From NCBI RefSeq assembly GCF_048323755.1, contig NZ_JBLWFS010000004.1, positions 234,623 to 298,622 on the forward strand: a DNA stretch of 64,000 nt. Direction: 5' to 3'. The notes under the pieces are model-generated. The model did no database searches, was not told the DNA's origin, and saw nothing but the letters and a program-made list of their open reading frames with translations. Position numbers and translations under genes: made by a program. The stretch comes from Alkalihalobacterium sp048323755. Its GTDB lineage: Bacteria > Bacillota > Bacilli > Bacillales > Bacillaceae_F. Numbering within the stretch: the first letter of the stretch is position 1; each line of letters starts with the position of its first letter. This document shows, in pieces, positions 25,659 to 34,243 of the stretch.

Positions 25659-26543
25659 ATGCTAAAACAATACGAGAAATTTAAGGTACATACGAATGGT
25701 GCTACGATTAATGGAGTAAAAGGGGGCTCAGGTCCACCGCTCTTATTGTTACACGGTTATCCTCAAACGCACGTGATGTGGCATAAAGTGATCGATCAAT
25801 TAGCTGAGCGATTTACTGTGGTGGCGACTGACCTTCGTGGATATGGTGATAGTAGTAAGCCTGAGGGGAATTCAGATCATCGTAATTATTCGAAACGAGT
25901 AATGGCTGAGGATCAAGTCGAAGTGATGAGAGAGTTAGGCTTTGAAGAATTTTATTTAGTCGGTCATGACCGTGGAGCAAGGGTAGGGTATCGTCTAGCT
26001 TTAGATCACCCCGAACGAGTAAAAAAGTTTGTCGCACTAGATGTGGTCCCAACCCTTCTCATGTACGAAAAAACGGATATGGTCTTTGCACGATATTATT
26101 ATCATTGGTTTTTCTTAATTCAAGACGCTCCGTACCCAGAAGAGTTAATCTCTCAAAATCCTTCTTATTTCTTGGAGACAAATTTAATTAAGCTGGCACG
26201 ATATCAATCAATTAGTGAGTCACCTTTCAGCATGGAAGCCTACGAAGAATATCTCCGGTGTTTCCAATTACCTAATGCAATTCATGCGATGTGTGAAGAC
26301 TACCGGGCAGGAGCAAGTATAGACCTTGCTCATGAACGAGAAGACCTTGCAAGCAATCGAAAGATAGAATGTGAGACATTAGTGCTGTGGGGAGAGAATG
26401 GTGTTGTCGATAAATGCTTTGAGCCTTTAGAAGAGTGGAAAAAGTTTGCCAACAATGTACATGGAAAATCGCTACCATGTGGTCATTTTATTCCTGAAGA
26501 AGTACCTGAATTATTGTTGGAAGAACTTATTGCTTTTTTATAG
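25659..26543 (+). CDS. alpha/beta hydrolase, haloacetate dehalogenase-like
   Basis: A 294-residue alpha/beta hydrolase. The oxyanion region is LLLLHGYPQTHVMWH and the nucleophile motif is VGHDRGARVG with Asp104. In fluoroacetate dehalogenase FAc-DEX FA1, as I recall it, Asp104, Arg105, Arg108, His149 and Trp150 form the nucleophile, carboxylate and halide sites; this protein has Asp104, Arg105, Arg108, His149 and Trp150 at the same numbers. A MCEDYRAG segment (Tyr215) and the catalytic His276 in CGHFIPEE fit as well. Epoxide hydrolase remains an alternative, since the families are related. It is monocistronic behind AGGAGG. Confidence 0.82.
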   Translation: MLKQYEKFKVHTNGATINGVKGGSGPPLLLLHGYPQTHVMWHKVIDQLAERFTVVATDLRGYGDSSKPEGNSDHRNYSKRVMAEDQVEVMRELGFEEFYLVGHDRGARVGYRLALDHPERVKKFVALDVVPTLLMYEKTDMVFARYYYHWFFLIQDAPYPEELISQNPSYFLETNLIKLARYQSISESPFSMEAYEEYLRCFQLPNAIHAMCEDYRAGASIDLAHEREDLASNRKIECETLVLWGENGVVDKCFEPLEEWKKFANNVHGKSLPCGHFIPEEVPELLLEELIAFL

Positions 26544-26722
26544 AGATAGTCTATAGGGTTTCGGGTAGCTTAATCCTAATTTATGCTTATGGTTTGAAAA
26601 GGTCTAATTCTAGGCCTTTTTTAGATGACTTTTATTCATCATGTTATGTCATGGATATTAGCCCACAACAAAACTGGCTCTAGGCATATGATACATTGTT
26701 TAAACAATTGGGAGGGAAAGCA

Positions 26723-26989
26723 ATGTATTACAATGGGGTAGACTATACGAGAAATCTTCACCAGCATCAAAGCCATCAAACTGTGCAACAACAAATGGTT
26801 ACGCTTTATGATCCATATGTCGTTCAAGTTTTACAATCCGTGAAGGGGAAAGAGCTTGTAGTAGAAACAAGTCGTGGGAGCATTCGCGGAAATTTAACAG
26901 ATGTGAAGCCTGATCACATTGTGTTATCAACTAATGATTCATCTTTTTTTGTTAGAATTCAAGAAATCATCTGGATTATGCCAAATTAG
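26723..26989 (+). CDS. DUF2642 family protein (YuzF-like)
   Basis: An 88-residue protein of the DUF2642 type found mainly in spore formers. The conserved part is LYDPYVVQVLQSVKGKELVVETSRGSIRGNL, followed by VKPDHIVL and a closing FFVRIQEIIWIMP; the fold resembles a small Sm-like beta barrel. The start at 26723 follows GGGAGG, whereas the longer frame from a TTG at 26696 has no site. A spore-related role is suspected from its distribution, not shown. A terminator follows. Confidence 0.82.
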   Translation: MYYNGVDYTRNLHQHQSHQTVQQQMVTLYDPYVVQVLQSVKGKELVVETSRGSIRGNLTDVKPDHIVLSTNDSSFFVRIQEIIWIMPN

Positions 26990-27069
26990 ATTTGTTTGCA
27001 AAAAAAATCTCTTCCTATTAATTAACAAGTAGGCTGAGAAAACAAAAGAATTTTATTTATTTCCTTATA

Positions 27070-27110
27070 AAAATGACGATTTTCTATCTAGGTCGTCATT
27101 TTTATTATTG
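27070..27110 (+). terminator. terminator after DUF2642 gene
   Basis: AAAATGACGA pairs with TCGTCATTTT around a 13-base loop and is followed by TTATT. Confidence 0.8.
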
Positions 27111-27430
27111 CTCATAGGTTTTTATCAACAGTAAGCATTTTTCTATAAAAGTGCGATAGTCTGCTTTCGTCGCTATCTCCATGAATACCCATCATTTACC
27201 TGATTTTTATAACAAATAGTTAAGGGAGTTTTATTAGTAAATTCAGGATTTCTCCTGATAATAATAAAATAGTTTCAAAAGTATTATTACATTAAGGATA
27301 AAATTTGAGGAAGTTTATACCAGGTAGAGGTAGACACGCAATACGTTGCGTTAATGACATACAGTGCAATTAACTAAAAAAGAAATTAAAAGTTAGCTAG
27401 TAAAGTAAGGGACTATCGAGGGGGCTTTTT
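27111..27430. other. intergenic region without recognised features
   Basis: About 320 AT-rich bases with no supported coding region or strong hairpin. The promoter of the bactofilin-like gene must lie at its right side, but I cannot pick a clear one. Confidence 0.5.
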
Positions 27431-27685
27431 ATGAATTTATCTACGGTCAATCAAACAGGAACAGTCGTTATTGAAACGGATACGCTGCTGATGGGCGAAG
27501 TCAATGGAAATGTAATTGTGTTACCTGGAGCTAAACTAGATCTAGCTGCAAAGGTCACAGGAGATGTTACATTGAAAAAATTCTCAGTAGCATCCATAAG
27601 AGGTCAAATCTATGGCAATCTATATAATGAAGGAGCTAGGATTGAACTTATCCGTGGTGTAAGAGGCGAAGTTATTAATAGGTAA
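27431..27685 (+). CDS. 84-residue bactofilin-like beta-repeat protein
   Basis: A short protein made almost only of beta-helix-type repeats: LLMGEVNGNVIVLPGAKLDLAAKVTGDVTL and later IRGQIYGNLYNEGARIEL...VRGEVIN. The G-x-V-x-G-x-V rhythm is that of bactofilins and related polymer-forming domains, though it is shorter than a usual bactofilin core of about 100 residues and lacks extensions. The ATG follows GAGGGGG. It is monocistronic. A role as a small filament or scaffold, perhaps in the spore or envelope, is inference. Confidence 0.55.
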   Translation: MNLSTVNQTGTVVIETDTLLMGEVNGNVIVLPGAKLDLAAKVTGDVTLKKFSVASIRGQIYGNLYNEGARIELIRGVRGEVINR

Positions 27686-27715
27686 TAGATTTTAAAGTTT
27701 TGAAGTTAATAAACA

Positions 27716-27754
27716 ACAACCAGCTTAGGTTTGTATAAAACCTAAGCTGGTTGT
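27716..27754. terminator. bidirectional hairpin terminator
   Basis: A perfect 17-base stem (27716-27732 with 27738-27754) with a five-base loop lies between the converging bactofilin-like and Usp-like genes. The T-rich flank favours termination of the minus-strand transcript. Confidence 0.8.
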
Positions 27755-27765
27755 ATGTAGGACAA

Positions 27766-28413
27766 TTAGATTTTTGTATTGGCAAGTACTTCCTCTCTTT
27801 GCGCAATTCCCTCGTGTATACGAATAACTTTTAGTTCAGTAGGTTCTGCAATTACAAAGAATCCGTTTGAGAAATCAGTAGAGTGTTCTTTAAAGAAAAT
27901 ACCTTTCAAATGATCATTAGTTAAACTATCAAAAGATAGTATGTAGTGCCCGTCTTCCTCTATTAAGTGAGCATGATTTCCTCTTTCGTATGAGTCGCTC
28001 TCATAATAAAAATCCCTGTTTACTTCTACAATATGAATATCTATTCCGGTGATTTTTTTTAATAAATTATTAATAATAGGTTCGTTTGTCCATAGTTGGA
28101 CTTTCGTTTGTATAGATTGACCAATTACAATTTGTGTAACATTCTTTTCAAGTGCAGTTTCCGCAATAGCAGTGGCGATATTCTTAGCGTCTGTATTTCT
28201 AGTAATTAATTTCACCTCATATTTTTTTGCCAAGCTTTCAAAAAGGTATTTTGTTTGTAATTGATTAAAATTAAGTTCGTCATAAGCTTTCGTATCAACA
28301 GAAAGGACTAGACATTCCCCATTAAATGCTTTAGCTAATGCCTTTCCTCGTTGAATTAATTTTTCTGCATGAATTGGATGACTAATACAAACTAAAATAG
28401 TTTCTTTTAACAT
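27766..28413 (-). CDS. universal-stress (KdpD Usp-like) protein
   Basis: A 215-residue protein. The first roughly 140 residues match the Usp domain of KdpD-type proteins: ETILVCISHPIHAEKLIQRGKALA, then ATAIAETALEKNVTQIVIGQS and KITGIDIHIVEV. The last 75 residues contain a small beta domain of unknown type. There is no kinase or membrane part, so this is a stand-alone relative of the KdpD N-terminal sensor. AAAGGAGGAG precedes the ATG. Stress or potassium/c-di-AMP related binding is plausible from family knowledge but not visible here. Confidence 0.75.
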   Translation of the reverse strand: MLKETILVCISHPIHAEKLIQRGKALAKAFNGECLVLSVDTKAYDELNFNQLQTKYLFESLAKKYEVKLITRNTDAKNIATAIAETALEKNVTQIVIGQSIQTKVQLWTNEPIINNLLKKITGIDIHIVEVNRDFYYESDSYERGNHAHLIEEDGHYILSFDSLTNDHLKGIFFKEHSTDFSNGFFVIAEPTELKVIRIHEGIAQREEVLANTKI

Positions 28414-29045
28414 ACTTATCTCCTCCTTTATCGCTAGATCTCAAAATCCAGCTTGTTATCACCTCAAAATTGAAAGTGAAGATGAGGTGTATTCTATAAT
28501 TTCAAAATATTTCTATGTATTTTCTTTTTGTACTAGGTAACAGGTGTGACGCTAGGTTTGTTAAAAGACAGTAGTTGAATATAACGCTCCATTCTCTATT
28601 TACGTTCTGTGAAGCTTTTTCTTGTTGCCTAGTACAGTAGTCTAGTCTCTATATTAGATTTAATCCCTTGGATACATCATAACATGGAGTAAGTCTACAA
28701 ATTTATCAGGGAATAGCCTGAAAATCTGAGTTAATTCCCTTATTTTTATCTCTTATCTTGTCAAGGCACGTTGTATTCTAAGAGACTCATTGTCATTTAA
28801 AGTAATCGGTAGACTGTTCACTATACATAATATTCATATCATTAATTTTGGTTTAGGTTATACATCATTAATAGTCACTTGTACAACCCATAGTGACCAA
28901 TCAGTTCATAGACAGTTCATACTGATATTTTATAATGAGGGCGTTTTAAGGAACTATTAAGTGAAATTAGGGTTAGATCCAGAATTGTCTTTTGTTTAAA
29001 TGAGGATTAAAGAGTGTTTGAGACGTAGCAATAAAGGAGGAAGTA
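28414..29045. other. intergenic region with long-range inverted repeats
   Basis: No gene is supported. It contains CACCTCA (28470 region) pairing with TGAGGTG in the leader of the Usp-like gene; a 14-base imperfect inverted repeat TGTACTAGGTAACA (28529-28542) with TGTTGCCTAGTACA (28623-28636); and a hairpin AGGGAAT (28708-28714) with ATTCCCT (28734-28740) followed by a T-rich tail, which looks like an orphan plus-strand terminator. Confidence 0.5.
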
Positions 29046-31724
29046 ATGGGGAATATATGGAATATTTTTAAGCAAGATCTTTTAAATATTAAGCGGGTCC
29101 CGCTTGTCGGCATTCTTTTAATTGGATTAGCCATCTTACCGTCGCTATATGCATGGTTTAACTTAGGGGCAGCTTGGGATCCCTATGCAAATACCCAAGG
29201 AGTACAGGTAGCAGTTGTCAATGAGGATCAAGGAACTGAGATTGACGGTGAAGCTATTAATATAGGAGAAGAATTAGTTAAAAATTTAAAGGACAACGAC
29301 AATTTAGGCTGGGCGTTTGTTTCACGAAAAGAAGCAGAAAAAGGGGTTGAATACGGGGACTACTATGCAAGTATTTTTATCGACCCTCATTTCTCAGAAG
29401 ATCTAGCTCATGTTCTTACAGGAGAGCCAATTCAGGCTCAAGTCTATTATCATGTCAATGAAAAAATTAATGCAATTGCTCCAAAGATGACATCAGCTGG
29501 AGCGTCCACGATCGTAAAAGAAATCAATGATCAGTTTGTTTCTGAAACATCAAAAACATTATTTCAAGAGTTTGACAGGTTGGGTTTGAGGTTAGAAGAA
29601 GAACTTCCAACACTGCGAAGGGTTAAACAAGTGATCTATGATTTAGAGCAACGTTTTCCTGAAGTGAACGAATTTGCTCAGTGGATAATTGATATCGATG
29701 ATAATTGGTATAAGGTTGAGGAGCATGTCGATCAATTGTTAGCATTAGAAGAGTTCATTCCTCAAATTAGAGAGGGAGCGGAACACATTGTTCGAATAGA
29801 AAATGAATTTCCTCAAATTTACAATTTAGGAGAAGGAATACTTCAGTTAGAAGCAGCTATTCCAGAAATTGAAAATGCAGTAAATGAATTAGATAGTATT
29901 AATGCTCATTATTCTAATATAGCGGAATATTTAGATGAAGCATTAGAAGCAGCGCGGTTAGCGCAAGAAACTATTAAAAATGCACAAAAGATAGTTCCTA
30001 GCGTTGAACAAAGAGCAGAGTCTATCGAAGAATATATGATTGCACTTGAGAAATTCATGGATGAGGCACAAAAATCTTCTATGTTTGTAATAGATACACT
30101 AGTCCATCAGGTACTATTCTTCAGCCAAACGGCGGCTTCTATTGACCAAGCATTAGCTATGCTTGAAGACGAACAAGCAGAAGAACAAGTACTAGAAAGA
30201 TTAAAGGAACTAAACGATGAGTTAAATTCTCATATTCGACTACTAGAAAACAGTATTAAGATGTACACCTTTGTATATGAGTCTTCACAAGATGACGGGA
30301 TTCTTACTGTTATCGATCAATTAACACGAACGAAAGAAGCGCTTGAGTCACTTCAAAAAGATGTTCAAATAGTTATTGAGAGAATGGAAGCAGGAGAAAG
30401 CATTGGAACAGTTAAAATTACAGACACTAGAGAACGTGTACAAGAAGTAGAGCGTGTATCCACAGAACTCCATTACTCACTAAATGGGCCAGGAGCTGAT
30501 AGTATTGAACATGCAATAAGTAGCATAGAAACTAAATTGCATGATACTAGTCATTCGTTGGATGAAGTATACGCTGATCTCAAGTCTGTTGAAGAGGTTT
30601 TAATCCATGCTGAAATAATAGCGATTGAAGGAGAAGAAAATATCGCTCAGTTGATTGATAGGTTACCTGAAGTAGAACAAACAATAAATGAATTAACGGA
30701 AAAAATTCAAAGTGATTTACCGTTGGTCATTGATGTTATAGAAACTTTAGGTCATTTTGTTCGAAATGATTTACCCGACCTTGAAAAGAATGTAAATCGC
30801 ATGTCAAGGTTAATTAGGGAAGACCTGCCAGGCGTAGAGAAAGACTATTTAAGGGTTGCCCATTCTATTGCAGAGCACTTACCACATATTCAGCGGTCAA
30901 TAGGTGAACTCGCTGAATTCGGTCGCACGCAACTTCCTGAAGTTGAAGATAACATTAGTGAGGCCGCAGATCGACTTCGTATAATTGAAAAGGATGATCG
31001 GATCAATGAAATGATCATGTTGCTTCGAAATGATTTAGATGATGAAAGTGAGTTTTTTGCTAGTCCTGTACATTTAATTGAACACGAGTTGTTCCCGATC
31101 CCTAACTACGGATCAGCGAACGCTCCATTTTATACAACGTTAAGTCTTTGGGTCGGGGCGCTATTATTATCGAATTTAATTAGCGTAAATTTGCACGCAG
31201 CAGATCGACGAGAAGAGTATACATTGCGTCAGATTTACTTTGGAAGAATGTTTTTATTTTTAATTGTTGGTGTGTTACAAGGACTAATTGTTAGCATCGG
31301 GAACTTAACAATACTGGGCATTTATGCTGCTCATCCATGGTTGTTAATCTTATTCTCCGTAATTATAGCGGTCGTTTTTATGACAATGGTTTATACACTT
31401 GCCTCCATTCTTGGAAATATCGGAAAAGCATTAGCAATCGTTCTTCTTGTGTTACAGCTATCAAGTGGAGGAGGGACTTTTCCAATTGAAGTAGCCCCAC
31501 CGTTTTTCCAAATGATACATCCATTCATGCCGTTTTCCTATGCTATAAATCTATTACGTGAAGCCGTAGGTGGTGCAATTGCCTTGCTTGTTTGGAAAAA
31601 TCTATTAATACTAGGTGGGTTCTGGTTACTCGCACTGACAATCGGTTTCTTGTTAAAACCGAAGCTGGCTGCAAGGATCCAAAAAACGTATGAAAAATCA
31701 AAATCTAGTCGATTAGTTGATTGA
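29046..31724 (+). CDS. YhgE/Pip family membrane protein
   Basis: An 892-residue envelope protein of the YhgE/Pip family (phage-infection-protein-like). One N-terminal membrane segment (about residues 17-37, VGILLIGLAILPSLYAWFNL) precedes the conserved AWDPYANTQGVQVAVVNEDQG domain. A long helical extracellular part with internal repeats (ELPTLRRV, RLPEVEQTI, DLPDLEKNV, DLPGVEKDY, QLPEVEDNI) covers about residues 180-640. Five C-terminal membrane segments of ABC-2 type follow after about 690. AAAGGAGGAAGT precedes the ATG. Related to type VII EsaA and phage receptors; the substrate is unknown. Confidence 0.88.
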   Translation: MGNIWNIFKQDLLNIKRVPLVGILLIGLAILPSLYAWFNLGAAWDPYANTQGVQVAVVNEDQGTEIDGEAINIGEELVKNLKDNDNLGWAFVSRKEAEKGVEYGDYYASIFIDPHFSEDLAHVLTGEPIQAQVYYHVNEKINAIAPKMTSAGASTIVKEINDQFVSETSKTLFQEFDRLGLRLEEELPTLRRVKQVIYDLEQRFPEVNEFAQWIIDIDDNWYKVEEHVDQLLALEEFIPQIREGAEHIVRIENEFPQIYNLGEGILQLEAAIPEIENAVNELDSINAHYSNIAEYLDEALEAARLAQETIKNAQKIVPSVEQRAESIEEYMIALEKFMDEAQKSSMFVIDTLVHQVLFFSQTAASIDQALAMLEDEQAEEQVLERLKELNDELNSHIRLLENSIKMYTFVYESSQDDGILTVIDQLTRTKEALESLQKDVQIVIERMEAGESIGTVKITDTRERVQEVERVSTELHYSLNGPGADSIEHAISSIETKLHDTSHSLDEVYADLKSVEEVLIHAEIIAIEGEENIAQLIDRLPEVEQTINELTEKIQSDLPLVIDVIETLGHFVRNDLPDLEKNVNRMSRLIREDLPGVEKDYLRVAHSIAEHLPHIQRSIGELAEFGRTQLPEVEDNISEAADRLRIIEKDDRINEMIMLLRNDLDDESEFFASPVHLIEHELFPIPNYGSANAPFYTTLSLWVGALLLSNLISVNLHAADRREEYTLRQIYFGRMFLFLIVGVLQGLIVSIGNLTILGIYAAHPWLLILFSVIIAVVFMTMVYTLASILGNIGKALAIVLLVLQLSSGGGTFPIEVAPPFFQMIHPFMPFSYAINLLREAVGGAIALLVWKNLLILGGFWLLALTIGFLLKPKLAARIQKTYEKSKSSRLVD

Positions 31725-32087
31725 TCGAGAAAGTAGAAAGAAATTAGGAGAACTTAATTAGAGGGTCATTTAGAAAACTTGTTATTCGAAAGTAAAAAAA
31801 ATAGAATGAAAATATTCAATGTAAAAAACGATGTGTTTCAATAGACGCATCGTTTTTCTTTACTGAAGGCACTTGATAAGTAGGGGAATATAGGACTGTA
31901 ATCATTACAAAATTGGGAAGAATATAATAAGAATGTTTTCAAATGATGTCGAAAAGATTAAAAAATTGAAACTATAGAACACTGTAGAACGTAGGAATAG
32001 TATAAAATTAGCTAGATGGAAATGATGGAGTCATCACCACTTTTCTAATAGAAGGAAGCTTTGTAGTGTTTTAACTAAGGAGGAATT
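31725..32087. other. intergenic region with YhgE terminator
   Basis: A terminator lies at 31823-31860. The rest is the upstream region of the MoxR operon, with no clear promoter or coding sequence. Confidence 0.5.
31823..31860 (+). terminator. terminator after YhgE gene
   Basis: AAAACGATG-GT pairs with AC-CATCGTTTT (one mismatch), followed by TTTCTTT. Confidence 0.82.
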
Positions 32088-33041
32088 ATGAATAACACTG
32101 AAAAAATAAAAGAACTCAAAGTCTCGATCGGTAAAGTTTTAGTAGGGAAGGAACAGATGACTGAATTAATGGTCATTGCTTTATTAAGCCGAGGGCATGT
32201 ACTTCTAGAAGATGTTCCTGGTACAGGAAAAACGATGTTAGCGAAGTCGATGGCTAGGTGCCTTGATGCCACATTCCGACGTATCCAATTTACACCAGAC
32301 GTGTTACCTAGTGATGTGACAGGAATCCAATTTTTTAATCCAAAAGAACAAGCTTTTGAATTAAGGCCTGGTCCTGTTATGACAAATATTTTATTAGCTG
32401 ATGAAATTAATCGTGCGACGCCGAGAACACAATCGAGCTTACTTGAAGTAATGGAAGAAAGGCAAGTAACCATTGATGGAGAAACCCTTCAATTACCTTC
32501 ACCTTTTATAGTAATAGCTACCCAAAATCCGATTGACTCTCAACAAGGAACGTTCGCCCTACCAGAAGCCCAAATGGATCGCTTTTTACTTCAGATAAAG
32601 GTAGGCTATCCAAATTTGCAAGAAGAACAGAAAATGCTGAAAATGTATCGTGAGAATGAACCCATTGATTCACTAGAGGTCGTTTTAACATTAGATGAAA
32701 TTAAGGAAATGCAGCAAAACATTAAAAAAGTCAAGATGACAGACGAAGTTGAAATGTATATTTTAAATATCGTTAAGGAAACGAGAAGTTCACCATATGT
32801 TGAAGTTGGGGTCAGTCCGCGTGGAACAATCGCTTTAATGCGTGCATCTCAAGCCAAAGCCTATGTATCTGATCGCCATTATGTGACACCACAAGACGTC
32901 AAAGAAATGGCTCGATATGTTCTCTCTCATCGACTAGTTCTTTCGATAGAAGGTTCTATGCGAAAAACGAAACAAGATGCACTAGAAGAGATATTAGCTA
33001 AAGTCGAAGTTCCTGTAGAAGCAGGATCTGATCCATCATGA
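32088..33041 (+). CDS. MoxR-family AAA+ ATPase
   Basis: A 317-residue MoxR-type ATPase thought to act as a chaperone for maturation of von Willebrand-like partners. Walker A is DVPGTGKTMLA (about residue 43), Walker B is LLADEINRATPRTQSSLLEVMEE, and the sensor region is VIATQNPIDSQGTFALPEAQMDRF-like. The C-terminal lid contains SPRGTIALMRASQA. AAGGAGGAATT precedes the ATG. It is first in a three-gene operon with a DUF58 and a DUF4129 protein, the standard layout in bacilli. Confidence 0.95.
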   Translation: MNNTEKIKELKVSIGKVLVGKEQMTELMVIALLSRGHVLLEDVPGTGKTMLAKSMARCLDATFRRIQFTPDVLPSDVTGIQFFNPKEQAFELRPGPVMTNILLADEINRATPRTQSSLLEVMEERQVTIDGETLQLPSPFIVIATQNPIDSQQGTFALPEAQMDRFLLQIKVGYPNLQEEQKMLKMYRENEPIDSLEVVLTLDEIKEMQQNIKKVKMTDEVEMYILNIVKETRSSPYVEVGVSPRGTIALMRASQAKAYVSDRHYVTPQDVKEMARYVLSHRLVLSIEGSMRKTKQDALEEILAKVEVPVEAGSDPS

Positions 33042-34243
33042 GTTGGACCGAGCAATATATCGTTCCTAAGCTATATAATTACTTGTTATGGTCCTTACCA
33101 ATCTTATTTGTCATTTTGATTTATACTAAATCAGCTATCCTATTTGGTGTTTTTTTGCTTTTTATCATGCTCCTGCTACTTAACCATTATTATTTGAAAT
33201 ATATCAGTAATAATCTATCCATACCTGGTGAAAAAGTTACTGTTCGGATGTTTCCAGAAGACGAAGGAACTCTTAAAATTCCGATAGAAAACATTACAAA
33301 AATGCCAATCACTCAAGGTGAGTTAACCCTTTTTCTTTATGATCCGGATGATGCGATAACAATGGTGGATCAACCAACGAATAAGCAAGGAGTCTATTCG
33401 TTTCCAGTCGTTGTTTTAGGTCAGCAAAAAGTCATCCATCGTACGAATGTTAAAGCACGTAAACGAGGAATTATTCAGTTAAGAACAATTGAATATACAA
33501 TCTCAGATATGATGCATCTAGGGAAAATTCGACTAGGGTATCGAGGTAATTTCAGGGGAGAACTTATCGTTTACCCAACGTTAATTCCGGTACGTGGTCT
33601 GCAGCAAATACTGCAACATAATCAAGGAGAACATCCGAGAAATCATTCGCTCCATGAAGATATGATGATGGCCATGGGGACTCGAGACTACACTTCAGGC
33701 GATCCATTTAACCGAATCAATTGGAAAGCTACTGCTAGGTCCCAATCATTGCAAACGAAGGTATTTGAAAGAACGACAATTTCGAAATGGTGCATTATAG
33801 TTAATATTCAAAGTACAGAAATTAAGCATCAAACGGTTGGAAACCTAGAACAAGTGCTAAGTCATGTGGCTTATACTTGTCAATTTGCCATTAAAAATCA
33901 AATCTCATTTGAGTTGTTTATTAATATGAGAGGGCCAAGCGGACCATTTATTCATTTACCGACCGGAACAGGAAAAGATCATCTCTTAAAAGCGCTTGAA
34001 TTATTAGCAAGAGTGAGTAGGAGTACAGTACTTACTGATTGTCAAGAAATGCTTAACTATATTCAATCGAATACGAAAAATGAAATGTTTTATCTTCACT
34101 TTGGAGCTATACATCAAGCATTAAAACTCAAATTCAAACAGTGGGAACTAGCGGGAGCGACGATTTATCGTGTCCAATCTCATAAAGAAGCTGGTCAAGT
34201 TTTATCTATTGGGGGTGAACTAGATGAAGCTCAAGGAACGTAA
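33038..34243 (+). CDS. DUF58 domain protein
   Basis: A 401-residue protein with two N-terminal membrane segments (about residues 13-50) and the DUF58 domain, recognised by the conserved DYTSGDPFNRINWKATARSQSLQTKVFE (split here as the DYTSGD and INWKATAR motifs). The C-terminal part is a VWA-like fold. It overlaps the MoxR stop by ATGA, so the two are translationally coupled; a physical MoxR-DUF58 partnership is the usual inference for this pair. Confidence 0.92.
   Translation: MSWTEQYIVPKLYNYLLWSLPILFVILIYTKSAILFGVFLLFIMLLLLNHYYLKYISNNLSIPGEKVTVRMFPEDEGTLKIPIENITKMPITQGELTLFLYDPDDAITMVDQPTNKQGVYSFPVVVLGQQKVIHRTNVKARKRGIIQLRTIEYTISDMMHLGKIRLGYRGNFRGELIVYPTLIPVRGLQQILQHNQGEHPRNHSLHEDMMMAMGTRDYTSGDPFNRINWKATARSQSLQTKVFERTTISKWCIIVNIQSTEIKHQTVGNLEQVLSHVAYTCQFAIKNQISFELFINMRGPSGPFIHLPTGTGKDHLLKALELLARVSRSTVLTDCQEMLNYIQSNTKNEMFYLHFGAIHQALKLKFKQWELAGATIYRVQSHKEAGQVLSIGGELDEAQGT

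Noticed and set aside
28414..28660. c-di-AMP (ydaO-type) riboswitch upstream of the Usp-like gene
   Set aside because: The gene type made this plausible, but the conserved GGGGA and other ydaO core elements are not visible on the minus strand.
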